Positions 37,958-49,726 of a stretch of 64,000 nt of DNA are shown one piece after another. The notes under the pieces are model-generated. The model ran no database searches, was not told the origin of the DNA, and saw nothing but the letters and a program-made list of their open reading frames with translations. How positions within the stretch are numbered: position 1 is the stretch's first letter; each line of letters starts with the position of its first letter. The DNA lies in NCBI GenBank assembly GCA_943736015.1, contig OX031059.1:17670001-17734000 (forward strand). The letters run 5' to 3'. A program made the translations under genes and the position numbers. This DNA is from Tridacna crocea. Lineage: Eukaryota > Mollusca > Bivalvia > Cardiida > Cardiidae.

Positions 37958-38600
37958 TTTAGCTTACATGAGCACCAAGTGCTCAAGGTGAGCTTTTGTG
38001 ATCACACTGTGTCTGGCGTGTGCACTCTAGAGGCCACAAATTCAGTCAGAAATTCATGTAACTTGGGTCAGAATTTTTTTCTTGATAATATTTTGGACAA
38101 CTTTGAAATTTGGTCAAAAAGTAGGTCACCAGACCAAACCGTAGAAAAACCAAGTATGCACTCTGCAGACCACATTTTGAGCCAGATACTCTTGATAGTC
38201 AGAATAATTGTCTTGATGATATCGTGCACAAGTTTAAAATTGAGTCAAAAAATAGGCCATGGGGCCACATCTTAAAAAAACCTTGTATGAAGTCTGCAGG
38301 CTATATTTTCAGCCTAATACTCATGGAACTTGGTCATACTCTTTGTCTTGAAATATCGGACAGGTTAGAAAATGGGCAACATATGGTCTAAAGAAGGTCA
38401 CTGGACCCAATCTTTGGAAAACCTTGTATGCACTCTAGATAGAACATTTTCAACCTGATACCTATGATATAAGTTCAGAGGGTTTGATGTGATGATATCT
38501 TTGACAAAAATTTAAAATTGGGTCACCTCAGGTAAAAAGTTGGTCACTAAACCAACAAATCTTAAAAAAAGAGGGCTAAGATGGCCCTGGATTGCTGCAA
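37958..38600. mobile_element. Diverged copy of the 145-bp tandem-array element
   Basis: Starts AGCTTACATGAGCACCAAGT and GTGCTCAAGGTGAGC, followed by four or five diverged units carrying CTCTAGAGGCCACA-like text. It ends near GAGGGCTAAGATGGCCCTGG. It is the first repeat after the end of the ENPP gene. Confidence 0.55.
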
Positions 38601-38859
38601 TCGATGATCAGCCTTTCTCCTTCCATGGCTCTGCTAAACTTTTCCACAAACTCAAACAATTTCATGTAGATGTATTTGTATGCTTGTTTTTTTTCTTGCC
38701 ATTTCAAAAACAGTATTTCAGTTCTCTTTATTTCACCCATTTGTATGCCCTTGGTATCTTTGTGACAAATTAACAGGGCATTTGGTTTTAAAAATTCTTT
38801 AACAGTGGACAATAAGATTCAACCTGTCCAAATTGTAAGCACTTGGAGACAACAAAAAC

Positions 38860-39590
38860 AAGAGGGCCATGATGGCCCTGTATCGCTTCACGATGTCAGG
38901 CAATACAAGCATGCTATTTCACTGGCATGAAAGGTAAAGTTCTAGGGAAAAAACCCTGAATGATAGAAACCTTACAATGCATTAATTATTCTACTAATGT
39001 GAGCATAACTATTAGCATCAAAATGAATCACTCTCCCTGAAAACAAAATATTTTCTATCAAAAAACTTAATATTTAGCACAATGCAGTTTGATAATCAAG
39101 GAAAGTAAATAGTAACAAGCTTTATCCTTTATTTAAAAAAAAAGATAGTTGTTTCCCTTGATTAATGTTTCAATTGAAGTGACTATATTTATGTTAAACT
39201 TGTGATCCCTGGAATGGAGCCAATTTTGACATCAGGCCTATAATATGAAGAAACTAGTTAAAGGTACTTTGGACAAAGTTACATGCCAAATTCAGTAGCC
39301 CTGGGCCTTGTGGTTTCAGAGAAAAAAAATTTAATTTTTTTTTTTTTCAGTTTTGTTGCCATGGCAACAAGAGTTTCTGAAGGAATCAAATTCTTTCAAG
39401 AAATTCTGAAGAGGACAATGACAGGATCTTTTCTGTGAAGTTTCACCAAATTTGGATGGGTAGTTTCTGAGGAGAAGATGTTTGAAATAAACGTTAATGC
39501 ACAGATGGACACACAGACTACCGGACAGACACACGTCGGACGCCGGGCCATGGCATAAGCCCTCTGGCCTTGGGCCAGTAGAGCTAAAAA
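38860..39590. mobile_element. Hairpin-bounded repeat (GAGGGCCATGATGGCCCT)
   Basis: The left end is the hairpin AGAGGGCCATGATGGCCCT. The right part reads ACAGATGGACACACAGAC, GGACGCCGGGCCATGGC and GGCCTTGGGCCAGTAGAGCT. It interrupts a family 1 MITE remnant at 38818-38857. Confidence 0.5.
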
Positions 39591-39632
39591 GTATGGTCCA
39601 AAATATGTTACAAGCAAGGTGGGATACATGTG

Positions 39633-39690
39633 ACTCATGCAGGACCTATGGTTCGAGGCAAGTGCTCTACCACTGAGCTATGCATTCCAC
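39633..39690 (-). repeat. tRNA-like fragment
   Basis: The minus strand reads GCATAGCTCAGTGGTAGAGC followed by tRNA-like text. It lacks the pairing for a full cloverleaf, so it is probably a SINE head and not a tRNA gene. Confidence 0.4.
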
Positions 39691-40769
39691 TGAAGTGTGA
39701 TGTAAACACTTATTAGGTCATTTTTGTGAAAGGGCCAAAGTTCTATCAACCTTTAGGAAGAAGCCTATTGGGAAACATTTTGTCCTTTTTCCCACATCGT
39801 TTTCTATCCTTCAAAAAAAAAGTCAAGTTTTGGGCAAAATTAAGTAGGCTATGTATGTATACACAAGTTTAATTTTTTCTCATTTGGTAAAAAGTTGAAA
39901 AAGACTGGAACTGGAAAGAGACAAACACAGTCATAGAAGATTAAAATACTTATTGCATGAATGCATTTCAACAAACTCTAACAAATGCATTCCTGAATCA
40001 AAGCGTTGAAAATGCTGAAGTGGTATTTGTCAAGGAAATCCATTGTGTGGAATTAATAGTTTGAAAGAAACAGAGACATATTGTTCAGATATTGGCTAAA
40101 AGTCAACCCACTAAGTAAATGAATACCTTTTCGGTTGAAGGGAGAGTATTCATGACAAAGTTTGGTTTATTTTTGTATAAGTGGTCTCCTTTTGATCATG
40201 AGGAAGAAGCAGGAGTAACGCCCCTTGACAGTAGGATGCATGACGAACAGAGAGAAAAATCCTGTTGATATATCGAACAAAATTAAGTTTTTTCCAGAAA
40301 ACTATAATTTTGAAATATCTCTAGCATTTTACATTCAATTTCCAACATTACAATCAATAGATGGTAAGCGATATTTCCTTTTTATCCTAAGCGGCGCACC
40401 AGTAGTATCACGTGACATCGGACAATCAAAGCATTATTTCAGTAACAAATGCCGTATGTCCCGTTTGCAAATCCTTTAAATTTGGACAAATTTATAACTG
40501 AAAAGAAAATGACACAGCAAGAAATCTATGGAAATCAATTCTAACACAATTCAAACATATTTCATGATTAAGAAAAAGAAAATCACAAACAGACAAAATA
40601 TGCATTTTATAAAATCGTATTTAAATAAAGAGCATGTAGAGACTAAGAACGGACTTAGCCTCTGAAACCTGTATAAAATTCATAATCCTGACCATAAGTG
40701 ATCACCAAAGGGGTAAATTAATATGAAACAAGAAGAGTCAAATTAATGTGACACACGTGTGTGCTAATT

Positions 40770-40972
40770 CTTACGAACAAAGTCCGTAACAAAGAAACAA
40801 ATGAATAAATGCATGGCAGAAATAAGGTACCGAGCGGGATTAGAACCCCGAACTCCCGGACGCAAGGCCAATACCTTAACCACTGAGCCAAAGAGATATC
40901 TCCCTGACGCAGTAGCCAGGTATTGTATTTAAATCGGGAGAATGCCATGCAGGAAGGTGTGGTCTCCCGTAA
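40770..40972 (-). repeat. 3' LTR of the miniature retrotransposon
   Basis: Near-identical to 41092-41294. On the minus strand, box A lies at about 40896-40880 and box B at about 40849-40837, with tRNA-like spacing. Confidence 0.78.
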
Positions 40973-41091
40973 CACACACCCTCTTAAAGTCACCATTTAT
41001 TGATGACTCAAAGCCTTATTAGGCAGGAAGTCCGATTTTGGACAACAAATGGGATTAATGGCTCAATGGCCAATCCCGGACGAGCCCCCAT

Positions 41092-41294
41092 CTTACGAAC
41101 AAAGTCCGTAACTAAGAAACAAATGAATAAATGCATGGCAGAAATAAGGTACCGAGCGGGATTAGAACCCCGAACTCCCGGACGCAAGGCCAATACCTTA
41201 ACCACTGAGCCAAAGAGATATCTCCCTGGCGCAGTAGCCAGGTATTGTATTTAAATCGGGAGAATGCCATGCAGGAAGGTGTGGTCTCCCGTAA
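41092..41294 (-). repeat. 5' LTR of the miniature retrotransposon
   Basis: This LTR is followed on the minus strand, after one base, by the tRNA-Pro-type primer-binding site at 41090-41073. The near identity of the two LTRs implies a recent insertion relative to the older host repeat. Confidence 0.78.
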
Positions 41295-43390
41295 AATAAT
41301 CTGTAAGAAGCAAGTACATTTCAGCTGTTCTAAAGGTCACCCACTCTGCAGTGCGATACCGAGATCAAAGGAACACAGATTTAACCCTCCACCCATTTTT
41401 TGTTTGGTAAGACTTCATTAGATACATATTTTTTATACTCAAAATGAAACTTAAAAGAAGTTATGGAAGGTCTGAAATTTGATCTGAAGCCACGTTTCTT
41501 TTGTTCATGATCGATAACATGAACTTATTCGTCAATAGGTACATGCTTGAAAGTGCAACAAGGATGTTTGATAATAGTACTTTAAATCACTAAATGGACT
41601 GTCCCTGTCTTTCTGAAGACACTAAACAGCTAATCAACCTTTTACCAAAGTATTTCGAGCGACCCGTTTAAAAAGGGGGCAGACGTGCTGATTTGCCCCA
41701 CTGTCTGTTATTTGTCTCACTTTCTCAACCTTAACACATTTCTACTCCCCCCCCCCATACACACACTTTCAAAAAACCGAAAACTGAAAGTAATCAATAT
41801 GTAGTTCATAAACATCTGTGAAAAAACGAATTTTCAAAGTGTGAGAGAAAATATTTGAGGAAAAAAGGAAGGGCTTGCAACATACATGTTCTCCTGTTTC
41901 AACAAAAGTTGTTTTTTTACTTTTTCAAAGACAATTACAACCATTTGACCCACGTTTATTCAATCGTCTCCATATGCTAAGTATCTGGACGAGTCCAAAA
42001 TGTTGTCGTCGGGTGAAAACATTTGCAGTAACTATTTAAAACCCTATGCCACATAACCCAAGTTTTTTAAGACCCTTAGAAATATAGGTTTTTAAAAATC
42101 TTGTTGAAAAGGGTTAAAGTTCAAGTAACCAACCTTTTCTTGATTTTTTTTAAATTTGCTTTTATTGCATATTGATGAAACATCTTAGCTAAGCTTTTTC
42201 TCAAGTTTAAATGCCATCTTTTAAACATTTTATAGATATATATTAGAAGATCTATGACCCTTATTTTGTCCGCCATCTTGGATTTTGGTGGCCATCTTGA
42301 ATTGCCCAATGATGCCAATCTGGCATCATCCAGATTTCAAATCAGGATACCAATACCTACTTATTTCTGCAAAAGTATTTTCTATAGACGCTACTGCACA
42401 GTCATCTTGGATTCATGCTGGACTAATTATGACACGTGTGAGTTAGTCGGTGCCTAAAAAGATCATATAGATCATCCACTTTGACGGAGAAATACTGAGA
42501 TCAAACGAACACCCAGCTAACCCTTGACTAGCTTTCCAATGAAAACAAGTATAGCACGTATTCGCATCCTGAAAATGAATCTCTAACATATCTCTTTTCT
42601 AGATGGAATGGAAGATTTGAAATTTGAATTAAACTTTGTTATTACGATAGTCAACCTATAAAGTAGTTCAAACAGGAACATCGCAAACATGCAACTATAC
42701 AGATTTTTAAAAATGTCGTTTCAAAGTTAGGACTTTCGCTATAAATTCAAAATGTATGATGTCCCAGTTTTTTGTTAGTAGACTGTCTCTGTCTTTTAGC
42801 AGATACTAGAACGATTTTTTGGAAAATTATAACATTAATAGTTTAAATAAATCAAACCACAGATTCCTTGACTTAGAGCCTGTACGTCACAAACTTAGGT
42901 ACAGAAGTCCGCAAAGATTGGTTGAATAATCAGACATAATAACAGGAAAGGTCTGCTGCAGGTATATTGATGATATCCCCCCACCCCATTTTTTACAACA
43001 CTGAATCTTTCACCAACTCTTTACGAAACAAAAATTTGAAACTTGCCCAAATTGAAAGTCCTTATAACAATTTGAATGTGGCTTAAAAATGAAATTGTCT
43101 TTGGGAAGGGTAGCAAGGGAAAAGGAGAAAAGGTTGGTTACTAGAACTTTATCCCTTTTCAACAACATTTTTAAAAACTATATTTCTACTGGTTGTAAAA
43201 AGCTTGGGTTATGTGGCATAGGGTTTTAAATAGTCACTGCGAATGTTTTCACCCGACGACAACACTTTGGACTCGTCCTGATACTTACCATATGGAGATG
43301 ATTGTATGAACGTGTGTCAAATGGTTGTAATATATATTGTCTTTGAAAAAGAAAATACCACTTCAGCGTTCTCAACGCTTTGATTTACCT

Positions 43391-44480
43391 CAGTGATATC
43401 TGTTTACAATTAATTACCATATGGTGCATTTTTATTCTAGTGGGATCTTACCTTGAATTCCAATATCAAATATTGGCGGGTATAATTATCATGAGATACA
43501 AGGGAGATTAGGCCTGTATATCTACCGCCTGTTTAGAAAAATATTAATTTGTCTAAATGTTTTTTTTTGCCTGATGGCATGTCGTCTTCAGAAAAGTTAA
43601 AAATTAACAATTTGACCATATGAATTGATTCAAATGATCGTTTGTCATACATACCCTCAGATCGTTTCTACAGACGTAACCGTGTTTATTCGACCTCGGT
43701 TTTACGCTTGCTCTTGGCTGGCATTTTTCTGTAAGGTGCACAGGCATATACAGACCAGAGACAGGAAGAGGCGGTTCCATGTTCCGTCTTCTGTATATAA
43801 CTGTGGACATACTATAGCTGCAGTCATTTAACACTACCGGAACTGGACAAAGCGAGGCTTTGGGTGGAGCCTGTCTCTTGTAGGCGTACCTTCCAAGGAA
43901 TGTGGCTATTTACGACGTGAAGCAGTCGGAAATAAGCTCTTTCCTCTTCAATAAGGGAGGCAACTCTGGCATTACTAATTACAAAATTTTGTACGAGTTG
44001 CTTCCCTTTGACCATTATTCGTTCACCGATCTCTTTCAAGTGTCTTACTTTGTGAACAAAAATCAGTTCAGAACAAAAAGCAAAGCAACAACTCAGATAA
44101 AATGGACGAAAATAGGCTAAAGATGCAAGAAAAAAAAAAAAGGAAATTGGGCAAAAAGACCTGAAAATGTGTGTAACGAAAATCAGTTGATACGAAATGA
44201 ACGAGCGGGAAATAATCAAAGGAAATTTAAAAGAAAGCAAGATAGTTTTTCCTTGGTACGTTGTGATTGGACTGGTGCTTCGGGTTTTAAGTCATGGGTC
44301 ATTTCTAAAAACAAAAATCGCGTGTATCTTCACATAATGAACTGTAAATACCCCCCCCCCCCCACCACAAAATACATGAAACATTGACGAGTTTTATTTG
44401 CACAGTATCCGGATTGTAGATATATTCGGGTAAAAGTTCGGCTTTGTAGAAGAATTGTAAAAGTCCTGTTCATAGAACAC
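43391..44480. repeat. 1.1-kb dispersed direct repeat, left copy
   Basis: The stretch from 'TTACCTCAGTGATATCTG' to about 44480 is clearly similar, in the same orientation, to 51664-52745. It contains the unidentified minus-strand frame and starts exactly where the foldback element at 39995-43387 ends. Confidence 0.7.
43604..44240 (-). pseudogene. Unidentified small membrane-protein-like frame, copy 1 (frameshifted)
   Basis: I do not recognise the family. The minus strand reads a hydrophobic segment, then HLKEIGERIMVKGKQLVQNF, SNARVASLIEEERAYFRLLH and VV. It then loses frame relative to copy 2 by one base near 43889-43895. The expected C-terminal membrane segment (TWNRLFLSLVCICLCTLQK) survives in another frame near 43720-43775. 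The surrounding kilobase is repeated, in the same orientation, at 51.7-52.7 kb. Two copies sharing codon-level similarity suggest a former protein, but both are broken here. It may also be part of an unknown transposon. Confidence 0.4.
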
Positions 44481-46430
44481 TTCATTTAATTTTGGAAAAA
44501 TAAATAACACAAAAAATGGAGGAAGGGTTTGATAAGCATTTTAATATTTAGCAGATGACGAACTTTTTGACTGCATCAACGTGAAAGGTTTAGCAGACGA
44601 CAAATCTACTTCTGTCTTTGATAAGATAAGAAAACACCGTGGTAAAGTGAAAAAAATGCTGGATAAGAGTATTTTCTCCTATTTCCATATTGGTTTCAAA
44701 AGAACATAGAATTTTTAAGGATGTTTGAAGGCTTGAAGCTTAGTCTCAATAATGAAACGCTTTGGGGATATTTTTATATTTGGACATTTATTATGTACCA
44801 GGTCCATTATAAATTTTCTAGTAACGTTACTTAGCAAAAGTAGAGCGCTATACAGACTTTCTGTTTCGTCGGTTAAATTTGTATTGCAGCAAAATGCAAC
44901 TGAGATTTTAATAATAAATATGACCAAAGACAGCAACACTTTCATTACATAAAGAGCTTGTAGAAGTCGTTTATTACATGTAAATCTCAGAAAAAACACT
45001 GGGGAAATTTGTCATGGATGGTGGCCATTTTGTGTGTATTTGGGAACGTAAATAACTCAAGTAACAGACAAAATGCATGGTTCTCTCTGTGAATGATAGA
45101 ATTTGCCATAAAAAGGCAGAGCTCCAGATAGAGGGAGTGATTTTGATTTAGATGGATTTAAAGTACCATCATTCCTTCTTATCTTGAGCTCTGAAAAGGG
45201 AAGAAACATTGTTGGAAAAGGAGAAAATGTCATTCACCATGATGTTTTAAAGGTGGCCCTTCAGATTTTAGGATGAAAATTTTACAAGAATGCAAGAAAA
45301 TCATCTTTATAATCCCAAAGCCTTTTAATTTGATTCATAAAACAGCAGTAGTCGGAAACCATCCGACAGCAAGAGAAATAAGAGATTTACTACGGCCCAG
45401 GTCGATACCAATGGGAGACACGTTCTATTTTTACATGTGTATTTCACCCATTTACATACAGGAAATACACAGGCAAAGCTTCCAACATAGTGTGTGAAGA
45501 AGACATTATGGATAACAATCATTACATGTTTGTTATGTAATGGAATTAAGCATTATTAGTCACATGCAAGTCACTTGACATTCCCACAATGCTTTTTTGA
45601 TTTTTGGTCCGAAATCTAAAAATACCTGAAGAGGCTACGTAGCCTTTTAAGGGAATACCATCAAAAAAATTTTTGTTTGTAATTTTATGAGTCTTATTTA
45701 TTGATGATTTGTATTGTTTTTTTTTTTCATATAAATCTCAGTGAAATATATATATATATCTTAATTTGATGAGATGTTGAAAACCTAAATACCCACCTTT
45801 AAAAACAAGAAAAGTCTTCAGAAAAGATAGCTGGCATAAAAGGTACTGAAAAATGAATGTTGGAATTGTTTTGTGGCTTGATCAATATGAAGTAAAATAA
45901 TGAGAAATGACCGGCAAGTTATTGCCTTTGTTCATCACTGTTTTTAATTTTGTTGAAAAATAATTGATCTATTGGGTTGTTGGGTGATGCTCCATGCTCG
46001 TAAATAATGGTGTGATAAATGTTCAAGAAAATATGGCAGCAAATTTTTCATATCACGCACAATCAGTTGAATATCTTCTCCATACATGTATCAGCGTTTG
46101 CTGCATAAGATCTAATGCCAGAATTTTTTTTTATCGCTTCAGTAGAAATGCATGTCACACCTTTCATAAATAAAGAAGTGGAGTACAAGATATGATACCC
46201 TGGAGTCAAACAAGATACTAATGCGGCATATTTCTCAGCCAAGTGGTGTAAAAGTTTGATGATCAACAGACAGCGATGTACTATACAATAGAGAGAAATG
46301 GATGAATACTTAAGTGGAAAGTTGCTTTGGTGGATGGTAGCACTCAGCATAGCTCCAGATAAAGGCAGAAATTTTGATTTCAAAATTGAAAATACGTGTA
46401 TTATGAATTCTCCACTAATTCCTATGTTGT
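44480..46430. other. Gene-free stretch
   Basis: AT-rich sequence with only decayed MITE traces (about 44560-44700 and 45190-45250) and unsupported short frames. I see no exon-like conservation. Confidence 0.5.
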
Positions 46431-46487
46431 GGGTACTCATTAGAATTGTCCCATTGAGATAATTCTAATGAGTATCCACAGCATAAG
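46430..46487. repeat. Small hairpin
   Basis: GGGTACTCATTAGAATTGTC is mirrored by GATAATTCTAATGAGTATCC with a very short loop. Confidence 0.55.
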
Positions 46488-46799
46488 GTTTTGAAGAAAA
46501 TTAAAGGATTTAGAAAACCATCATTCCCTCTTATCTGGAGCTCTTACTGGGGAAAGCATGAAAATCTTGAACAGAAACTGTTTCTGCTGAACTCAAACTT
46601 AAGTGCAAGAAAAGTGACAGTTACAAGTGGTGTCCTTGTGTGTGTGGCTGAAACGTTTGGACCTAAGCTATGTATTCAAGACAGGGGTGTGGAAATCTCG
46701 TGTCCAACTCATCAGACTCGGAAAAATTTGTTTTTGGACAAATTACTTTTTTCAGTCTAGTTGTGAACATTTGGTCTACCTCAAAAAAGAACAAAATGC

Positions 46800-47011
46800 C
46801 TAACCCTTTACCAAACAAACCCTGGTTTTTACGACCCTGAGATAAAAGCCTTTTGAAAACATTGTGGTTACCAGCATTTTCTCCTTTTCCCACTCTGTTT
46901 TCTACCCTGCTGGAAAAAAAAATCAATTTTTCAATTAGGTTTTTATTTTGTCGTCTGCAAGTGCTTTCAATTTGGATCAGTCTAAAATTTTGTCGTTTGG
47001 AATAGGGTTAA
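46800..47011 (+). mobile_element. TTAA MITE family 1, left arm deleted
   Basis: CTAACCCTTTACCAAACAAA to GGAATAGGGTTAA. GGTTACCAGCATTTTCTCC follows directly on AACATTGT. Confidence 0.68.
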
Positions 47012-47044
47012 CTCATGATAACTGAAACTACAAAATTTTCCAAG

Positions 47045-47275
47045 TTAACCCTTTAACACACAATGCCGACTTTTGATGCTCCTGGAAAAGAAGCCTTTGG
47101 AAAACATTGTTGCAAAAGGAGAAAATGCTGGTAACCATATATTTTTTCCTTTTTCCACAATGTTTTCTACTCTATTAAAGAAAATTTGCACCGCTTTAGC
47201 CACATTGAAATTGACGTCTGCAAATGCTTTCAAGTTGGACAAAGGCTAAAATTTTGTCGTCTGGTAAAGGGTTAA
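47045..47275 (+). mobile_element. TTAA hairpin MITE family 1
   Basis: TTAACCCTTTAACACACAAT to TGGTAAAGGGTTAA. The right arm is decayed (CATATATTTTTTCC). Confidence 0.75.
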
Positions 47276-47471
47276 AATGTTTTGCACACTGTAAATTACA
47301 TGTAGCTAAAATTATGAGATTCATGATTTAAAAGAGCAAAAACACTGATGGAAAAGGAGAAAATGCTGGTATCTAAGGTTTTTCTCCTCTTCATTCTTCA
47401 ATGTTTTCAACACATTTTGAAATCAAATCTCAAAACATGGAGCTAAATTCAAACTGTCCTCTTCAACTGCT

Positions 47472-47700
47472 TTAACCCTATACCACGCAATCCTAACTCT
47501 TAACAACCCTGAGGAATTTGGACTCTGAAAACATTGTGGGGAAAGGAGAAAATGTTGGTAACCAGCATTTTCTCCTTTTCCCACAGTGTTTTCTACCCTG
47601 ATGGAAACAAACTTAATTCTTTGAGTTTCATTTATTTGGTTGTCTGCAAATGCTTTTAGTTTGGACAAGTCTAGAATTTTGTTGTTTGGTAAAGAATTAA
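47472..47700 (+). mobile_element. TTAA hairpin MITE family 1, complete copy
   Basis: TTAACCCTATACCACGCAAT to GGTAAAGAATTAA, 229 bp. Confidence 0.82.
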
Positions 47701-47869
47701 ATTATGGTTGACGGACATGGATTAAGATTTATTGTAAATTAATAATTTGTGGCTAAAGTAATATTTGAATAGCGAAAAGGCTAATAATGATGAATTGTGT
47801 GGTGCACAGAGTAGGAAAGTTTTCTTTGAAAGGAAAGAAAACATTGTCGGAAAATGAGAGAATGGTGCC

Positions 47870-48072
47870 TTTCAGACCAGTCCAAATTGAAATCATTTGC
47901 AGACAAATTAAATGTCAACAAAATCTTGAGATATGTCTTGGAATGGATTAAAAACATTGTGAGAAAAGCAGAAAATGCTACTTACCAGCGTTTCTCTCCT
48001 TTACCTCATTGTTTTCGAAAGCCTTCATCATCTGGATTGATAAAACAGGATTATGTGGAAAAAAAGTTAAAT
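47870..48072 (-). mobile_element. TTAA MITE family 1, decayed
   Basis: CAGACCAGTCCAAATTGAAA, core GCTACTTACCAGCG, right end AAAAAGTTAA. Confidence 0.52.
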
Positions 48073-48134
48073 ACCTGCTGGTACAATTGATTGTTTTGAT
48101 TGTATGGTGTTTAGAGCCACTTTAGTATTATTTC

Positions 48135-48420
48135 AATAAAATTGAAGTGGCCAGTTCACCTATTCATGTTTTCCTGGAGTCTCTTTTATCAGTACTCCAC
48201 ACAGTTTTCTTTTCCAAACCCATGGCTGCTTTCCCACATAACCATTGCCAAGGCACTAGCTGGTGTTGGGAGAGTAATGATTCCTGTGGCAATGACTATC
48301 GGTTATCCCCAAAAAGAAATTGGTCGAGCCAGGGATGGAACCCACAACCTCTTATTCCCATATCCTGTGTGCTACCGAATGAGTTACCAGGGCTTGACCT
48401 CCCCTAGGTATAAAGCTTTT
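48135..48420 (-). mobile_element. SINE of the third type, minus strand
   Basis: On the minus strand the B-box-like GTTCCATCCCTGGC precedes the family body, including GGTTATGTGGGAAAGCAGCC. Long open frames here are accidental. Confidence 0.6.
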
Positions 48421-48594
48421 AAAAAGATTGTGGCAAAAGAGGAAAATGTAGATGACCTACATGCTGTTTTTCCCAAGTATTTTTTAACAACTCAAAACAG
48501 TAACCATCCCTTGACCCACATTTTGTCAGTTGCAGATGCTTTCAGTATATTTTGTTTGTTAAAGTATTAGCTTCAGGTTCAGGAAATAGTGAGA

Positions 48595-48760
48595 ATGTAA
48601 ACATTGTGGGAAAAGGAGAAAATGCTGATAACCAGCATTTTCTCCTTTTCCCACGATGCTTTCTACCCTGCTGGAAACAGATTTCAAATTTCTAGCTACA
48701 GTTATATTGTGGTCTGCAAGTGCTTTCAATTTAGACCAGTCTAAAATTTTGTTCAGTAAT
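48595..48760 (+). mobile_element. TTAA MITE family 1, ends lost
   Basis: Perfect core 48603-48655 (AATGCTGATAACCAGCATT). Neither terminal TTAA is recognisable. Confidence 0.6.
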
Positions 48761-49021
48761 TACACACAGAGAACTTAATATTTTTGTAAAATACATGTAT
48801 ATATATGTACAGAACCGAATTGTTAAATAAATAAGGTTTGTTTTATGAATTTCTATCTTTTTATCTTGTCATTCTTTTTACCTCATTCCACACAATCCTG
48901 AGTTTTAACAACCCCAAGTAGAGAAGTCTTTTGAAAACACTGTAGGCTTTCTAAAACATTGTAGGAAAAGAAAAAAATGTTGGTAACTAGACAGGATGCC
49001 TTTCAAGAAAAAGAAGGCTTT

Positions 49022-49256
49022 TTAACCCTTTACAACTCAATGACGACTTTAAACACCCTTGAGGAAGAAGCCTTTGTAAAACACCACAGGAAAAGGAGAA
49101 AATGCTGGGAACCAGCATTTTTCTCTTTTTCCCACAATGTTTTCTGCCCTATCAGGATCAAATTTCATTACTTGAGTCCCATTTAAATTCTTGTCTGCAA
49201 ATACTTTCAAGTTGGACGAGGTCAAAACTTTGTTGTCTCGTGAAACACAGAGTTAA
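49022..49256 (+). mobile_element. TTAA hairpin MITE family 1
   Basis: TTAACCCTTTACAACTCAAT to AACACAGAGTTAA. The core has ACCACAGG in place of TTGTGGG in one arm. Confidence 0.72.
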
Positions 49257-49447
49257 ATCATTGAAGGTTTTTGGAAACATTGTGGGAAAAGAAGAAAATG
49301 CTGGTGACCAGAAGAGAAGTCTGTCAGATAAAGAGACGGCTTTTGAAAACATTGTTGGAAAAGAAGAAAATGCTGTGACCAGAAAAGGAGAATTCCTCTG
49401 AGAAATCAACAGCTTTTGAAAACATTGTGGGAAAAGATGAAAATGCT
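49257..49447 (+). repeat. Tandem array of MITE half-hairpins
   Basis: Three successive left arms, each 'TTTTGGAAACATTG...AAAATGCT' followed by '(G)TGACCAG' and a short spacer: near 49266, 49338 and 49410. No right arm separates them. A SINE follows. Confidence 0.6.
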
Positions 49448-49710
49448 CTGTAGCTCAGTTGGTAACAACATTTGAGGGAGCGTGTTGCTGGTACAAATCT
49501 CCAGCTTGCCAATTTCTCTCAGAGAATTGATGATAGTCATTGCAACAGGATACATTCCTATCTTGCTTCTGAATAACCTGTGTATGATGCCCTAGATGGT
49601 TATGTGGGAAAGCAGCCAATGGTTTTGGAAGAACATAGTGAGAAATGCTGGAAAAGAAATGCTAGGAAAGCATGGATAGGTGAAGTGGCTGCAGCTGTAA
49701 TATCATTGAA
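49443..49710 (+). mobile_element. tRNA-derived SINE, third type, best-preserved head
   Basis: Box A TGTAGCTCAGTTGGTAAC at 49448 and a box B-like GGTACAAATCTCCAG near 49490, then the family body with GATAGTCATTGCAACAGGAT and GGTTATGTGGGAAAGCAGCC. It is inserted directly after a tandem array of MITE half-hairpins. Confidence 0.72.
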
Positions 49711-49726
49711 AGTATTTTATTATATC

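Larger units (their letters stand above)
40770..41296 (-). mobile_element. Terminal-repeat retrotransposon in miniature with tRNA-like LTRs
   Basis: Two 203-bp direct repeats (40770-40972 and 41092-41294) differ at only two positions by my count and flank a 119-bp non-coding centre. Read on the minus strand, the centre starts one base after the first repeat with TGGGGGCTCGTCCGGGAT, the complement of the tRNA-Pro 3' end, the classic primer-binding site position. It ends with a purine-rich AAGAGGG before the second repeat. Flanks are TAATT and TAATC, and the related copy at 58911-58915 shows the unoccupied site. Each terminal repeat contains a tRNA-like box A (TGGCTCAGTGGTTAAGG) and box B (GGGTTCTAATCCC). 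The LTR ends are not the standard TG...CA at both sides. It has no coding capacity, so it depends on enzymes in trans. Confidence 0.78.
39995..43387. mobile_element. Foldback-type repeat element, left copy (contains the TRIM insertion)
   Basis: The left end reads AATCAAAGCGTTGAAAATGC and continues to GAAGTGGTATTT. The right end (43352-43387) is the inverted form, AAATACCACTTCAGCG then TCAACGCTTTGATT. Within it, 41920-42120 and 43120-43340 are inverted copies of each other. The block 42512-43345 matches 57560-58400 directly, while 40000-41900 matches 58400-59716 in reverse. The right inverted arm here is mostly deleted, keeping only its last 35 bp. No transposase frame was seen. Confidence 0.65.

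Noticed and set aside
40830-40900. Possible tRNA gene on the minus strand
   Set aside because: A and B boxes are present, but the segment is repeated inside the LTR of the miniature retrotransposon and does not form a complete acceptor stem.
43824-44240. Intact 138-residue gene
   Set aside because: Comparison with the copy at 52 kb shows the last third is out of frame, so the apparent C-terminus is an artefact.
48142-48570. 142-codon plus-strand frame
   Set aside because: It lies antisense across a SINE and a MITE; no protein-like features beyond its length.
49257-49447. CRISPR-like regular repeats
   Set aside because: Eukaryotic window; the repeats are MITE arms with irregular spacing and no associated genes.
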